Below, one piece after another: positions 34,886 through 46,935 of a DNA stretch of 64,000 nucleotides. Position 1 is the stretch's first letter; every line of letters starts with the position of its first letter. Made by a program: the position numbers and the translations under genes. The notes beneath the pieces are model-generated. The model worked only from the letters and a program-made list of their open reading frames with translations. It was not told the origin of the DNA and did no database searches. This stretch comes from Elymus sibiricus (lineage: Eukaryota > Streptophyta > Magnoliopsida > Poales > Poaceae), in NCBI GenBank assembly GCA_039707655.1, contig CM077665.1, forward strand, positions 78,245,954-78,309,953. The letters are read 5' to 3'.

Positions 34886-35829
34886 AAAAGAGGGGGTGCC
34901 TTTCGGGCATCCCCAAGCTTAGATGCCCAAATGAAAATTCAAACGTTTTTGTTTCTGCACATGATCAAATCAACACATGTTCAAACTATCCCAAATGATT
35001 TACTTGGCACAAAAATCAAAAGAAAAGATTCAAAAATAATTACTAGAATAGCAATAATAATGTTGACTAATAGAAAATAAAAAGCAAAAAGATAAATATT
35101 GGATTTCCTGCCAACAAGCTCATTCTTTATAGCTATCTTGTGATTTTAATGATGCTCACATGGAAAACAATAATTGAAGCATAAAGAGTATCATATAGCA
35201 TGTAACAAACATATTTAAGTCTAACATACTTTCTATGCGTATGCATTTTATAAATAAACAAATTATCAAGACAATCAATACCTAGCATATGCAAGAAAGA
35301 AGGACACATTAATAGTTTTAACATGAAGAAAGGTAATTTAGTAACATGAAGATTTCTATAGCCATATTTGCCTCTCTCAAAATAATTACATGTAGCATCA
35401 CAATCAAATTCAACAATATAGCTATAATATAAAATATTCTCTTTATGATCCACATGCATGCACGTTTTATAATCTTCCAGGATAGTGAGGCATCAAGTAA
35501 TATCATGACCTCTCCAAACCCACGTTTATCAAAAATTTAATAAGATTCAAAGTTATCCAAAGTAGTGGATCCTTTTTAAAAGTTGACGCTCTTCTACACC
35601 CACTTTTAACAGTATTGAAAATTTTCTTATCGACAATAGATTCATTATAAGATTCAAAATTTTTTCAAAATCAAAAGAAACATCATCACAAGATCAAAAG
35701 AAACATCATCACCCAAATCATGATCATTAGCACAATTGAATTTCATGGAATTCATATTAACATTATTGCAATAATAATTTTCATTCAATAAAGAGTTAAA
35801 TGCATCGGAGATCCTAAAAGTTTCGTCAG
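34886..35829 (-). mobile_element. Element I: Gypsy relic related to B and F
   Basis: The minus strand contains GGGCATCTAAGCTTGGGGATG near 34903-34923 (two parts). Then comes an AT-rich tract and a decayed ORF (35133-35459) with CNYFERG and HTHRKYVRLK, related to the second block of the B ORF. A 23-bp direct repeat (AAGATCAAAAGAAACATCATCAC) lies at about 35666-35711. No LTR is recognised. H is inserted in it, with AAAAG as the right duplication. Confidence 0.55.
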
Positions 35830-35923
35830 GGTGTCACTTTAGTCCCAATTCTTCCAAAATGCACCATTAGGTCCTAATTATTTAGTAAGTGGTTCGCCCG
35901 AGGTCCTTTTTTCATGAGCGCGT
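35830..35923. other. Unassigned 94-bp segment
   Basis: Contains CAGGGTGTCACTTTAGTCCC and CCATTAGGTCCTAATT, worded unlike the neighbouring elements. It could be the end of another transposon. No termini or duplication are visible. Confidence 0.3.
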
Positions 35924-35981
35924 TGACGTGGCTTGAGACAGCATCGGTATTTCCCAAAGAGGAAGGGATTATGCAACACAG
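35924..35981 (-). repeat. Terminal fragment of a G-family LTR
   Basis: 58 bp starting TGACGTGGCTTGAGAC, closely matching the left end of LTR G at 56095-56152. It is cut at 35982 by J. Its left flank CGCGT does not match the right flank of G (GACAC), so it is probably a separate copy. Confidence 0.65.
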
Positions 35982-37395
35982 TGATAACCCACAGGTATAG
36001 GGGATCACAACAGTTTTCGAGGGTTGAGTATTCAACCCAAATTTATAGATTCGACACAAGGGGAGCCAAAGAATATTTGCGAGTATTGGCAGTTGAGTTG
36101 TCAATTCAACCACACCTGCAGATTAAATATCTACAGCAGAGTGATCAGTAGCATAGTAGTATGATAGTTTTGATAGCAGTAGTAACAGTAACAGTAGCGG
36201 TAACAGTGATAGCAATAGTTTTGTAGCAAGTGTAACAGTAGGAGTAGCAATAGTAAGTCGGCAAGAACAATATGTCGAAAACTCGTAGGCACTGGATCGG
36301 TGAACTCGTTGGATCATATTCATCATGTAACAGTCATAACCTAGGGCGACACAGAACTAGCAACAGTTCATAAATGTAATGTAGGCATGTATTCCGTAAA
36401 TAGTCATACGTGCTTATGGAAAAGAACTTGCATGACATCTTTTGTCCTACCCTCCCATGGCAGCGGGGTCCATAAGGAAACTAAGGGATATTAAGGCCTC
36501 CTTTTAATAGAGAACCGGAACAAAGCATTAACACATAGTGAATACATGAACTCCTCTAACTACGGTCATCACCGGAAAGTATCCGACTATTGTCACTCCG
36601 GTGTTTACGGATCATAACACATAGCAGGTGCATATGACTAGCAAGATCGGATCAAGAACATAGATATAATGGTGATAACATAAACAGTTTAGATCTGAAA
36701 TCATGGCACTCGGGCCCTAGTGACAAGCATTAAGCATGGCAAAGTCATAGCAACATCAATCTCAGAACATTGTAGATACTAGGGATCAAGCCCTAACAAA
36801 ACTAACTCGATTACATGATGAATCTCATCCAACTCCTCACCGACCAGCAAGCCTACGAAGGAATTACTCACTCCCGGTGGGGAGGATCATGGAATTGGCG
36901 ATGGAGAAGGGTTGATGATGACGAAGACCGAAGATTCCCCTCTCCGGAGCCCCAAACGGACTCCAGATCAGGCCTCCCGATGAAGAACAGGAGGTGGTGG
37001 CGGCTCCGTATCCTCAAATGCGATGAAACTTTCTCTCTGATTTTTTCTCTCCAAAAATAGGATTTTATAGCGCTGGAATTAGGGTCAGTGGGGCCCCAAG
37101 GTGGGCACAACACACCAGGGCGCGCTTGGAGGGGGTGGCACGCCCTGGTGCATCGTGCCCAACCAGGGCACCCCCTCCGGCGGTTCTTGGCTCCAGTAAT
37201 TTTTATTTATTGTAAAATAAATCTCCAAAAAGTTCCGTCCAGTTCCGAGAACTTTTATTTCTGCACAGAAACAACACCATGGTAGTTCTGCTGAAAACAA
37301 CGTCAGTCCGGGTTAGTTTCATTCAAATCATGCAAATTAGAGTCCAAAACAAGAGCAAACGTGTTAGGAAAAGTACATACGATGGAGACGTATCA
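35982..37395 (-). repeat. 3' LTR of J
   Basis: 1414 bp, the S-family LTR type. On the minus strand it starts TGATACGTCTCCATCGTATG and ends GGGTTATCA. A minus-strand CTATAAAA at 37063-37070 is the probable TATA box. The GC-rich inverted repeat CACCAGGGCGCGC / GGCACGCCCTGGTG lies at 37110-37153. Confidence 0.85.
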
Positions 37396-38366
37396 ACTCC
37401 CCCAAGCTTAACCCATTGCTTGTCCTCAAGCAATTCAGTTGACAAACTGAAAGTGATAAAGAAAAACTTTTACGAACTCTTTTGTTCTTGTTTACATATA
37501 TATGCTTAAGTAACACCCAGGTTTTCAACAAATATTATGACTAACCATGTTAGCAGTAACTCTTAGCAATTATATTACCTCATATCAATGACATAAGCAG
37601 CTAGCGAGCAATAATAAAAATATCTCAAATGCAAACACTTTGTCAAAGCAATCATGATATAATATGACAATAGTTGTATCTCGCTAGCCCTTTATGAGAC
37701 CTTAAAACATAAATGCAGAGCACCTCCAAAGTTCAAGCAGCGACTAAACATTGTAATTCATGGTAGAAAAGATCCAGTCATGCTGCACCCAACATTAACT
37801 ATACACAATGCATGAGGATGAAAATAGTGCTCTCGGGTCTGGCGCTTATTTGAGAAGGTGATGACTCAACATAAAAGTAAATAGATAGTCCCTTCGCAGA
37901 GGGAAGCAGGGATTTGCAGAGGTGCCAGAGCTCAAAGCTTAAATCAAACATAAATATAATTTTGGGAGGTACACCCTTTCTATCAACGTTAAGACCAAGA
38001 GTTTCAATATCTTCCATGCTAAACACATTAGCGGCGGTTCCCAAGCGGTAAAAGTAAAGGTTTACTCCCCCTCCACCAACAATCACACTCCACGGCTAGC
38101 CGAATCCATGGGTACCGTCCATACCAACAACATTCCTGAGGGAGTTTTTTTTAATTATTTGTAATTTTTGATTTCGGGACTGGTAATCCCTATTACCACC
38201 CCTCTCGTGCAAGGACGAGTGAATAAACACTCGTCATGAGAATAATCCGCTTAAAATGGAAGGTACTGACTGCCCCCTATCGCTCCATGAGCGGTCCAGG
38301 CACACAAAACAGATGTTCATTTGAATTTTTAGAGGTGGCACATGCAAATTTACTTGGGACGGCAGG
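37396..38366 (-). other. Polypurine tract and non-coding tail of J, part 1
   Basis: 37396-37409 is AAGCTTGGGGGAGT on the minus strand, identical to the S polypurine tract. The rest is the S-type non-coding region, without ORFs, up to the K insertion. The GCAGG duplication occupies 38362-38366. Confidence 0.75.
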
Positions 38367-38925
38367 TGTCGGGGATATAACTCCACGGTGTGACCCGCCC
38401 TACTGGGCTGGGTTAACATATTGACAGCTTTATAACCAAGTTTAAGATGGCCGTGTCATGGAGACGAGGCAAGCAAGGCGGTGGCTGACTAAAAGTCGCT
38501 AGGCGGCCCAACACTTGAAGATGGCGGCTCAAGGCCTACAAAGCTGAAGACATCAGCCGGATTGCCTTCCTTAAGGCGCAAGGCAAGTTAGAGACATTGT
38601 AGGTTACGGGTCACGATATGACCCGGACTCTATTGTAAACCCTAGGGCTTGACATGTATATAAAGGCAGGCCCTAGGACCGAAAGACTCAAGTTACAATC
38701 TCTCGATAGCTAGGTTAGCGATTCCGCACCCTTGTAATCGAGATCTATCCATCAAATACACACAAAGCAGGACGTAGGCTATTACCTCCATCGGTGGGGC
38801 CGAACCTGGGTAAACCCGAGTCTCTCTCTCTCTCGTTCAACCCCTTTGAGTCGCCACCTAGCTGCGATGGCCTCACATCTAAATCCTTTTACGAGGACAT
38901 CTGTCGGGTTGACAAAACCATGACA
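38367..38925 (+). repeat. 5' LTR of K
   Basis: 559 bp, TGTCGGGG...CATGACA. TATATAAA at 38657-38664 is the likely TATA box. A CT-rich microsatellite (38820-38838) is six bases longer than in the 3' LTR. Confidence 0.9.
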
Positions 38926-38926
38926 G

Positions 38927-38944
38927 TTGGCGCCCACCGTGGGG
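38927..38944 (+). promoter_or_regulatory. Primer binding site of K
   Basis: TTGGCGCCCACCGTGGGG begins one base after the LTR and is in the standard primer position. I do not assign the tRNA. Confidence 0.7.
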
Positions 38945-39329
38945 CATTCGCTCGATGGAGTTGAGTTTTCAAAGGGAATCTTTCCAGGATTTGGGAAGTT
39001 TGCGGTTGATCAGATGATCAAGAGCTGCCGTGACAAGATCTGCGTTAATGAACCGGGTTGGAGCGTCAAATCTGACTTGATCGAACGCGGGCTTTGAGTT
39101 CCCGTGGGAGAGATTGGTTTGGAGACTCCCGAGTCGCACATCAACACCAACATCGATGAGCCGGCTTGGAGTGACCGAGCCAGTCAACACCAGGGCGGCT
39201 GTCGTCATGTTTTTGTTGGTTTCACGCAAGGAATCAGCTTTTCGGACGAGCCGGCTTCCAGCAAGAATGCCCTCGTCAACTCGGACGGCGGGTCATCCAC
39301 GGGAGATACATAATCGATCTGTCCTCTTT

Positions 39330-41328
39330 ATGATGGCGGACTTGGGGGCTCGTTGGAAACCGAGGCCCCTGGGGAATACGACGGTTCCATATCTAGCCGC
39401 AGCTGGAGGTTCTGGCGGGACAACCAAAACGCCGGCTCAAGCCATGACCGATCTCATGGACAAGATGGCAAAACTCGTGGATACCCCAGTTACTGCAGAA
39501 AATCAGGAAGGGCGTAATGTGGAGCTAACCAAACTACGTAGCCAGATAGTTGAGGTGCAGAAGGAGATTGACGCTGAAAACGCGCGGATGGCGGAGTTGC
39601 AGGCTGGCATACATCAAGAGACGGAACGCCTTATGGCCGAGGCCTGGCGGTTAGGAGTTCAGAGGGAAACATCGGAGGCGGTTTACGAGAGAAGGCGCCA
39701 CCGCGGGCTCCCTCCGAACCTTGAGCCACAACAACTTTTTAATACCCCACAATTGACACCACGAACTATTCAACAACCTGGGAATCGGCAAGAGGAACCG
39801 GCTCAACTCCAGCCGGCTCACTCCCCGCCTCGACGATTCCAGACTCCGCAGGGTCATTTTTCCAATCCTGTTGACAACATGCTAGCAGCAACCCGGAATT
39901 TGGAAGCACTGCCTATCAACGGAAACTCCCCCTTCGAGGTTGAAGCTAGGAACGCTATTGAGATAATGAAAACAGCCGTGGTGCAACAGGCGCAGTACTC
40001 ATACAGCCGGGATCGGATGCATTCCACTCCCTACGCTAGCAAGGGCCATCATGTGGAGTCTCCGGCCATTTCCAGCAGTGGGCGAAGGTAACAGCCTTAG
40101 GTCTCTCCAACCCGACCCATGCCGTCAGACGCCCCGGCAGTTGTTGATGCAGCTAGAGGCGCACAACAGGCAGAAGCGGAAGCAGCAGCATGGGCGATTC
40201 AACAGCTTCACCCTCAACCGGCGAGTTTTGGGGGTTGGGACCAACAGTAGGACTATTGGGATACCATGCTTATCCCCGGCACTTCGCGCCGAACGCATGC
40301 CCAAAGACTTCAAGGGACCTCGTAAGGTGCCAAATTACACGGCAGATCTTGAGCCAGCATCCTGGATCGAAAGTTATGAGTTGGTAATGGATATGCTGGA
40401 TGTCAGTGACGCTGTATGTGCCAAGTACTTAACCATGATGTTGGAAGGACCGGCTCGGACGTGGCTGAAAAACTTGCTGCCTAACTCCATCAACACATGG
40501 GCCGAGCTGAAAGAGCGGTTCATCAAGAATTTCCAAGGGACCTGCAAGAAGCCTATGGCAATAGTAGACCTACAGCATTGCGTTCAGCGAGTGGATGAGT
40601 CGGCCCACCATTGGACCCGCCGGGTCGCGGAAATTATCCACTCATTAGACAGCATCATGGCGGCTCAAGCAGTCCTAATATTGGAAAAGAACTGTCACTT
40701 CCAGCCGTTGGTTCAGAAGCTCGGACGGCTCAAGCAAAAGGTGCAAGATATGGGTGACTTAATAGATGTCCTAACCAGATATGCCGAGTCAGATAGCACA
40801 AAGGATCCCAGCTTAGATGAGGACAAGACCGCTAAAGGCAAAAAGGCTGAAGGAGGAAAAGGCCAGCATAGTCATGGTGGTAACCAGGGGGCTCAAAATA
40901 ATAAGCGAAAGCAGCTTGATGGCGGGTCAGATTTCGTGGCCAATACCAACACTGGTTTCAAGAATCAGCGCTGCAACGGTTGCCCCAGAGGGGTTTACAA
41001 TGGGAATAAGCCTCGCAATTATGAGGAGGCGCTTAAAGCTCCTTGCCCTAAGCACAACACTCAGAATAAGCCGGCTATCCACTCCTGGGAGAATTGTTAT
41101 ATCATGCAAGAGTTCCGTAACCAGGCTTTCCAGAATAATCCAGGAGGTAATGGTGGAGGACATCCGGGTCAACACGAACCTGGCGGGTCACAAGGTGGCC
41201 CGGGGGCTGGTTTTCAACATCAGGGAAATCATGGCAATGGGCAGCATCCTGGCCAGGGTAATCAACATAATAACCAAGGAGGGTTCCAAAGTAATCCCAA
41301 GCAGTTGAATAACGATCAGTACCACTAG
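39330..41328 (+). pseudogene. Gag relic of K
   Basis: Two plus-strand frames make one gag: 39330-40091 and then, after stops and a shift near 40091-40250, another to 41328. The first part has a heptad-like coiled coil (MTDLMDKMAKLVDTPV to about residue 110) and Pro/Gln-rich text. The gag core starts near 40290 with MPKDFKGPRKVPNYTADLEP and includes YLTMMLEGPARTWLKNLLP and FIKNFQGTCKKP. The C-terminus has a Cys/His-containing segment (APCPKHNTQNKP, WENCYIM) and then a Gly/Gln/His-rich tail. There is no pol downstream. The breaks make it inactive, but most of it is readable. Confidence 0.8.
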
Positions 41329-42462
41329 CACCTGAATCCCTGAATAAAATTCATGCTCTGGAGGGTATCAAGAAGAAATTTAATGTCTCCGAGAAGGAAA
41401 CAAGCCGCCCCTGGAACACCAGTGGCCTTATTATACTTAGATCCGCCGACTCCTATTTTGTAATTTCTTCCCCCCTTGCAAATTCTATATATACTTCTTT
41501 ATGTTTTCGAGTATGAATAAAGCCGGCGTATTTTGTCGTTGCAACCTACAAATTGGGCTTGAGTCTTTATTTTTCGAAACAAAGGGCACCTGGGGGCTTC
41601 CAACTCATCGAGTTTAGCTTTCTCACCCTTGTGACCCAGCACAATAACGCCACAATACAAAGGGCATTTGGGGGCCTCCAGCTCATCGGGCTTAGCTTTC
41701 TCACCCTCTTGACCCGACAAAAATAAACGCCATATATGGTTAAACCTGCTTGTATGCTTGATGCGACTCCAATCAGATAACCCCGTGTACTCTTGACAAG
41801 TCAATCCTTTGGGACCCTGAACTTGTCAAGGTTAAAACACCGGCTTGCGTCATGAGAGAGTCGGCATACAGAGAGCTAGGATAAACCATGGGTTATCATA
41901 CCCGCTTCATTGAAGCAAGACTCGAGCCTCGAAAGCCGGTCTTCCCCTGTCGAGCCTCGAAAGCCGACAATTACCTGGATATCATGAGCATATGTTATCA
42001 TGAGCAAGTTTTCTAGTTCAAAGTTATTATCGGCTTACGCTTGAGAAACCGGGTTGAACAATTGAGCTCGTATAGCGACCAATTGACAAGACATATAATC
42101 TTCAACATTGTTGAAAGACAAATAGACTGTTAAAATCTAGAAGATCAAGACCTTCTGCGGACTCATTTTGCCCGGCTTTGTCTTGCCAAAAGCGTTCACC
42201 AATAGAAAGACTATGTGAATGACAGGGCGGTGAAAACAGCAAAAAGGGGATCAAGCCCAGGAATATAAATATTTCGCACCAACAAAGGCGCAAACGTGCA
42301 CGATGGCACGACACAACAGTTTTCGGCTACCCCTATTACAAGCTCAAGGAAGCCACAATTTTTTTGCCCATACTTGGGGGCTTGAGTTGACAAAGTGACA
42401 ATCGATAAGTTCACATCCTCATTCGACTAACTCGCCGACCACCTCATCCGGGTCAGAGGCGG
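41329..42462. repeat. Non-coding segment of K with tandem repeats
   Basis: Between gag and the antisense gene. At 41581-41736 there are two copies of a 78-bp unit starting AAAGGGCACCTGGGGGCTTCC-like text. Near 41930-41966 TCGAGCCTCGAAAGCCG occurs twice. It may hold the 3' UTR of the antisense gene. No ORF is supported. Confidence 0.6.
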
Positions 42463-43564
42463 CTAATCTTGCATGTGAGACGCCTCCGGGTTATCCACTG
42501 CTTGGTCTTCTGGCTCTTGTATCTGAAGGTTATTCATGTCCCAGTTGAAGTGGGATAAGGCTTGGAATACAAACTCGTCATCAAAGATAGGAGACGGGTC
42601 AACTTCAGGGGCAAAGATATGCTTGTGTTGTTGAGGAGCCAGATTCATTGATATTAAATCGGGAGGTGGAATCCGGGTATGATTGGTGTCATAAGCCGCT
42701 TGATAATTCTTCAGTTTCATCTCAGATACCGACTGAGTGGACAATATTTGAGCGTCTTTGACACAGGCGGCATAATCCTCCTGAGAAAATTCTGACCCGT
42801 CATTCTTGAACTCGGGGAAGCCCTTTGCTAACTCAACTAGGTCAAGCTCCTCTCCATAAGCTAGAGCCCGGCTCAACGCATATATCGCACCGGATCGGGC
42901 GGCTGACCTCTTTAGCTTTGGAATGTGTTGAGGGATGGTTGAAAGACATTCCAACACGTTTTTAATAAGCTTTAGAGGCTGCTTATCCCCCATCGTTGCC
43001 TTGATTGCAAGATGACTCCCAGCGTAGAGTTGCTCTGTCAGAGAATAAACAACCTTAAGCATCAGCAGTCTATTATCATAGAAGCTGCTAGTCCGGGGGC
43101 CTACAAAATAGGGTCAATGCATGAGTCGTCGGGCGCTTTACATCTATATCTCAAGAAGATAAGAGGTTATGTGCACTTACCAAAAATAGCTTGGGTCATC
43201 TGGGCAATGTGCCGTTTTAACCCGGATAGCTCCTCGGTGATGGGTTTGAGCTGGCCCTCAGCATCCTCTGCACGCTTCAGCAAAGTCGCCTTTTCGGCTT
43301 CAAAGGATTGCTTCTCCTTCAAAAAACCTACCTTGGCGTTTTCCAATTCAGTCAAAGAGAGGCAAAGTTTTTCTTCAACTTCTGCTTGGGAGGCTTGCCC
43401 TTTTTCCAGGTCTTTTTGCAAGCTGGCTACGCTGGATTCGGTTGTCTTCAAAGCTTCCTGCATAATATATAAATCTAAGTCAAGTCCCAAGAAAATTGTA
43501 AGCAATATATTTGGCACTTAGGGGCTAATGTATATCAGTTCTTTTGACATTAAAGATGCGGACA

Positions 43565-43755
43565 AGACCCGGCTCATCTCAATGAGATGAGCCGGCCCTT
43601 GGGGGCTACAGGTCGAAGTTCTTCAAGGTATTAAAAGACCCGACTCATCTCAAGGAGATGAGCCGGCCCTTGGGGGCTACAGGTTGAGTCAATCACAGCA
43701 TTCACAAGACCCGGCTTATCTTAGAAAGACAAAGTTGGGCCTTGGGGGCTACAAA
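43565..43755. repeat. Triplicated ~71-bp repeat in an intron of the K antisense gene
   Basis: Three units start at 43565, 43635 and 43707 with AGACCCGGCTCATCTC and end CTTGGGGGCTACA. The first two contain a near-perfect palindrome, GGCTCATCTC around GAGATGAGCC. They lie between exon ends 43792 and 43457. Confidence 0.8.
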
Positions 43756-45024
43756 AGGATATATGGTGTGAGCATATAAAGGAGAATATACCTCGTATTT
43801 ATTCTTCATCATTCTAACAAGGCCGATTTCCATTTCACGGCTCATAGCCAGGCGGTCCAGACAGGCAGCATGAAAGTCTTCAACACTAAAATTTTCATAA
43901 TTGGGAAGCTCTAGTTTGGTTTTCCCTTTCTCTTGCAGCACCGCTTCATCCTTAGCAATAACCTTTGTTAACACCCTGGAAACATCAGGAGCGGTGTAAC
44001 TCATCCCAGTAATGACAACCTCAGGGGCATCTTTGTTTGTTACTGAAGGATTGGGCGGGTTAAGGTTGACTGCTGGTGTAGCTTCAATAGTCTTGACGTC
44101 AGTACTGGCTGGCTTGGACAAAGGAGGTAAGTCGGTTTGGATTTTAGGAGGGTCTTCAGATTGGTCGGCACGAGTTTCAGGAGCCGCCAGATCAGAAATC
44201 TTCGGCTCAAGGACCTCCAGGTTAATAGAAGACCCGTCAGTTTTCCTTTTCTTCGCCTTGGCCCTACAAAATGAAGAATGCAGTATAAAACATGGGTAGA
44301 GACAATCATCTACTCAAACAGGCAAAATAACAAAGGGGAATTTACCCAGGATTGATAATGAAGGGTGCCAGTTTGGATGCGGTTGAGTCGTCCGACGAAG
44401 GTGGCAACTCCTGATAAACGAAGGCATAGGAATTAAAAGTTGACACATCAAGTCAAAACTTCCTTGGAAAATTGGAGTGTTAAATACCTTGGCTGGTCAT
44501 TTTTGGGTGGCTGATTTATCAGGTAAGCCCTCAACAAGATCACCACTCCCACTTCGGGTCTAACGTCTAGACTGGTGCTGAGTTTTCTTCAAAACAAAGT
44601 GAGGATCTAGATGAACGTCCGGGTGAGAGAAGCCTACCTTTCGAACAACTCACCTTGTTATCAACGGGGGGAATGGTTCTGAGTCAGAAGAGATGGAAAT
44701 TACCTCAACGTCGCCAGCATGGTTTGTTTCGACGTCGCCCTAAGAAGAAGAGGCGTCAGATAGATTCAATGAAATACAAACAAAAGATTAAATTTACCTG
44801 TGATCGAGTATCAGTGGCAGCTGCTTCGTCCATGTGAGACGGCCTTTCAATAGCCGCCTTATTCTTCTTCTTACTTGGGGCAGATTTGGGCTTATTATTA
44901 GCCGTAGTCTTGCTGCGTTTCCTGCCCAGAAAGGAGATGTAGCCTGCAGAATTAAAACAATCAGAGAAAGCAGGCAAAAGGCTCAAAGTTTGTTTGAAAA
45001 ACCGGATTAGGATATTAAAAAAAT

Positions 45025-45195
45025 TTACACCGGAGGAGCCGGGTTAAGGGCGTAGAAAGGTTTTAACCCGTCCTTGCTGCAAGTTTCCTGGTTTTCACCC
45101 AGCAGCTTCTTCACGATCCTGTTTATTTCGCCGGCCTCCAAGGAAAATTTGTTGTACCGTTGGGCGTCATCCAAGTCGCCAGAGTAAGAATACAT
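45025..45195 (-). pseudogene. Shifted end of the first antisense exon of K
   Basis: A 56-codon frame (MYSYSGDLDDAQRYNKFSLE onward) starts with an ATG overlapping the upstream stop by one base (TAATG). It continues the conserved protein, so a small indel rather than a true gene boundary is likely. A splice donor CCG|GTGTAAAT is at about 45034. Confidence 0.6.
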
Positions 45196-45923
45196 TATTC
45201 ATTGCGAAGACTTAACGGCAGAATCCTCCAAGATAACCAACACCGGGTTAAGTCGACTCCAGTCAGCCCGTTGGCTAGCAGAGCCCTCAACTTCGGATAA
45301 ACATGGGCGTGTTGAGAACGCTCCTCTTGAGGAGCCCAACCAAGAAGTTCAAAATCCATGGGGAGGCGGTTGGGCCTATAACCCGGCAATGGATTTTCGT
45401 CAGCAGGGGTGGTGTTCCGACAATAAAACCAAGTCTTGTTCTGCCCCTTTGGATGGCTTGGTAGGGTGGCAGCAGGAAAAAGGACGTCTTTCCTCCTGTG
45501 GATTAAAACCCCGCCAAGTTCTAAGCCAGGACCGTACGCACATTCGGTCTGCCGGTTCAAATAGAAGAATTCCCTGAAGAGGGAGATGGCGGGTTCCGTT
45601 TGAATATATACCTCGCAAAATACTTGGAACTGGCAAAGGTTCGATATGGAGTTAGGACCCAGGTCTTGAGGATGAAGATGGAAGAGGTGCAAGACGTCTC
45701 TAAAGAATTTTGACCCGGGAGGTGAAAAAACCCTCTGAAGGTGATTCAAGAATATCACCACTTCTCCCTCCTCTGGGTTTGGGATTTCCTCTCCAAGGAT
45801 GACCCGCCAGCCAACCACATTTTGAGGCGGCAGAAACCCATGTTCCTCATAATCTTTCAAGATGACCTCAGAAACTTGAGTAGCCACCCAGTTGCAGGCT
45901 TTGGACTCCAACATAATGAGTCG

Positions 45924-46935
45924 CCTGGATAAAGCAAAAGGAGGGCGGCTTAAGTAAATGGTTTAAATAAAATGATCTAATTATCTGCAATGGAAAGGCT
46001 GCCTTATAAAGAGCCGAAGCTTTAATACAATAGCTTGACGCATGGCGGGTTACAACTATTGAGCCGGAAGGAGTAAAGGCGACTCATGCTAAGAATCAAA
46101 GATTTCTAAAGTTTTGCTAAGTGTAAGACAAACAAGTTTCTCCCGGAACAGCAATAATTTTGGATCTAAGAATAGTTCAAAAAAGCGAAGTATTTGTTAG
46201 CCCTAGCGGAGGAGCAGAGAAACAATGGCAGTACAGTTCATCTAATGCTGAGGGGGATTAAAGCATGACATACACGAAGCGGAACCAGAGTTTCTACCGT
46301 TTTTCTTTTTTGATTGTGCTTGCGGGATCAACTCACGAAACTAACAATGGTGATGAACCGGAGAAAAGCTACCGAAGAACTCAAGAAACTTCAATATACT
46401 ACAATGGATCTAGGTCAGAAGAAAATGACTTACTTGAGTGATCATCGGCGGCGGCGGAAGTGCGCGGAGGTTTGACTAGTGAGGAAGAAATACCGCAACA
46501 ACCTCGAGAGTGATTGCCGGAGATGAGGAAACAGCGGCGGCAGTACGAATGGTCTCCGGGCTCGAGGAGGAAGAAGAAGTAAAGATGTGAGGTGGAAAGT
46601 GAATCAGGGACCCTTTGGTAAATATTTAAAGGGAAGGAGCTCGAAGAGGCAACTGACAGGCGCGACAATCGAGGAAATGCAGTAATTTTCGGGAAACCAA
46701 AATGTCTCGATTTTTGGGATAAACAGATATGACCAGATTCGCCATAATGTCATTATTGTTTTTCTGGATTGACGATGGATGACGTCACAACAAGTGAATG
46801 CTGGAGAAATGACAAGTATGGAAGTATTACAAGCCGGCGTTATGAGATTCATGGAAGGTACAAGTCCAATGATGAGCCGCCAAAGGAAGAAAAGAGAAAT
46901 TGACATGAATGGATTCAAATCAATATGGGGCCTAA
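45924..46935 (-). promoter_or_regulatory. Upstream region of the K antisense gene and polypurine tract
   Basis: About 1 kb without a convincing ORF between the first recognised antisense exon and the 3' LTR. It should hold the 5' UTR, any first exon and the promoter of the antisense gene. The purine-containing ATGGGGCCTAA at 46925-46935 precedes the LTR in sense orientation. Confidence 0.45.

Larger units (their letters stand above)
42463..45923 (-). pseudogene. Antisense multi-exon gene of K (putative gypsy-type transposon domain)
   Basis: Minus-strand gene with GT-AG boundaries at each step. Exons read: 45923-45198 plus its shifted continuation to 45035; 44943-44798; 44739-44704 and 44678-44654 (small, tentative); 44410-44346; 44263-43792; 43457-43181; and 43100 to the stop at 42463. 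The first exon contains YEEHGFLPPQNVVGWRVILG and FFRDVLHLFHLHPQDLGPNS, the putative gypsy-type transposon domain (PF04195 style). The exon at 43457 is a coiled coil (ESSVASLQKDLEKGQ). The last exon has RLLMLKVVYSLTEQLYAGSH upstream of an acidic C-terminus. A frameshift at 45195 is the main visible lesion. Function is unknown; the strand opposes gag, so expression must be independent of the K LTR. Confidence 0.75.

Noticed and set aside
43565..43755. CRISPR-like array
   Set aside because: There are only three diverged units with internal palindromes, located in an intron of a plant retrotransposon gene.
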